A DNA stretch of 64,000 nucleotides from Sulfurimonas sp. (lineage in GTDB: Bacteria; Campylobacterota; Campylobacteria; Campylobacterales; Sulfurimonadaceae). Within the stretch, counting starts at the first letter, position 1; every line of letters starts with the position of its first letter. The DNA is taken from contig NZ_JBFHGL010000008.1 in NCBI RefSeq assembly GCF_041583195.1, positions 51,032-115,031 of the forward strand. Direction: 5' to 3'. The notes under the pieces are model-generated. The model did not search any database and was not told the DNA's origin. It saw only the letters and a list, made by a program, of their open reading frames with translations. The position numbers and the translations under genes are program-made. This document shows positions 63,924 to 64,000 of this stretch, piece after piece.

Positions 63924-64000
63924 TGGCGCGGTGGACGAGACTCGAACTCGCGACCCCCTGCGTGACAGGCAGGTATTCTAACCAACTGAACTACCACCGC
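63924..64000 (-). tRNA. tRNA-Asp (anticodon GTC)
   Basis: 77 bases, complete and ending exactly at the window edge, with encoded CCA. Acceptor GCGGTGG pairs with CCACCGC, anticodon loop CTGTCAC, and a long perfect match to the E. coli tRNA-Asp anticodon arm. It is first in the cluster with Glu and Val, which probably continues beyond the window. Confidence 0.95.

Noticed and set aside
63604..64000. tRNA cluster as an integration site for a mobile element
   Set aside because: No integrase gene or repeated tRNA 3' end is visible in the window; the left neighbour is an ordinary chromosomal signalling gene.

Overview
The window reads as one contiguous piece of a Campylobacterota (epsilonproteobacterial) chromosome, most like Sulfurimonas or a close relative. 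Supporting this are the low GC content with AT-rich intergenic DNA, frequent TTG starts, extended TATAAT -10 elements, and gene orders I recall from Campylobacter jejuni and Helicobacter pylori: ispDF / HP1021-type regulator / sat-like / pgpA; plsY / folB / hsrA / ferredoxin / ppx-gppA; polyprenyl synthase / hemA / proS / fxsA / hemC; and gpsA near gatB. A UbiD-family decarboxylase fits futalosine-type menaquinone synthesis. I see no phage, insertion sequence, CRISPR array, rRNA or evident pseudogene. The genus assignment is an inference.

Layout. 1-5.5 kb: HIT protein end, MltC-like transglycosylase, OsmC protein, argH, a small cytochrome c and the menaquinone decarboxylase. 5.7-12.3 kb (+): ispDF, an HP1021/Cj1608-like regulator lacking the phosphoacceptor Asp, a sulfate adenylyltransferase-like protein with eroded active-site motifs, pgpA, a hybrid-kinase-shaped protein without phosphorylatable His, and a PAS-only protein. 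12.4-15.4 kb (-): a cassette of TorD-like chaperone, polyferredoxin, degenerate shikimate-dehydrogenase-like protein and an unknown protein, with no oxidoreductase catalytic subunit in view. 15.5-22.6 kb: HD-GYP phosphodiesterase, nadA-nadC, a large fused membrane/AsmA-like protein, plsY and folB. 22.7-26.6 kb: an HsrA homologue with an intact phosphorylation site followed by a histidine kinase, then ferredoxin and Ppx/GppA. 26.6-31.4 kb: bamA, a double-PAS protein, tyrA.

31.4-44.2 kb (-): two Bat (BatA/B/C/D) gene sets, the downstream one with MoxR, DUF58 and a DUF4381-like gene, separated by a chemotaxis receptor and an aminoacyl-transferase-like protein. 44.3-44.5 kb: tRNA-Lys and tRNA-Glu behind a near-consensus promoter. 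44.6-51.1 kb (-): the heme/proS/polyprenyl cluster with an inserted DsbC/G-like gene. 51.2-60.6 kb: cytochrome c, M48 protease, transporters, gpsA, two RCK/TrkA proteins (one a K+ channel) and gatB. 60.7-64 kb: a large diguanylate cyclase, then tRNA-Val, tRNA-Glu (unusual C33) and tRNA-Asp.

The window is rich in signalling: c-di-GMP synthesis and breakdown by two membrane proteins that share a Cache-type sensor, three proteins with the same Aer-type PAS module, one MCP, and three regulators or kinases at different stages of loss of phosphorelay chemistry. No gap between genes exceeds 300 bases.
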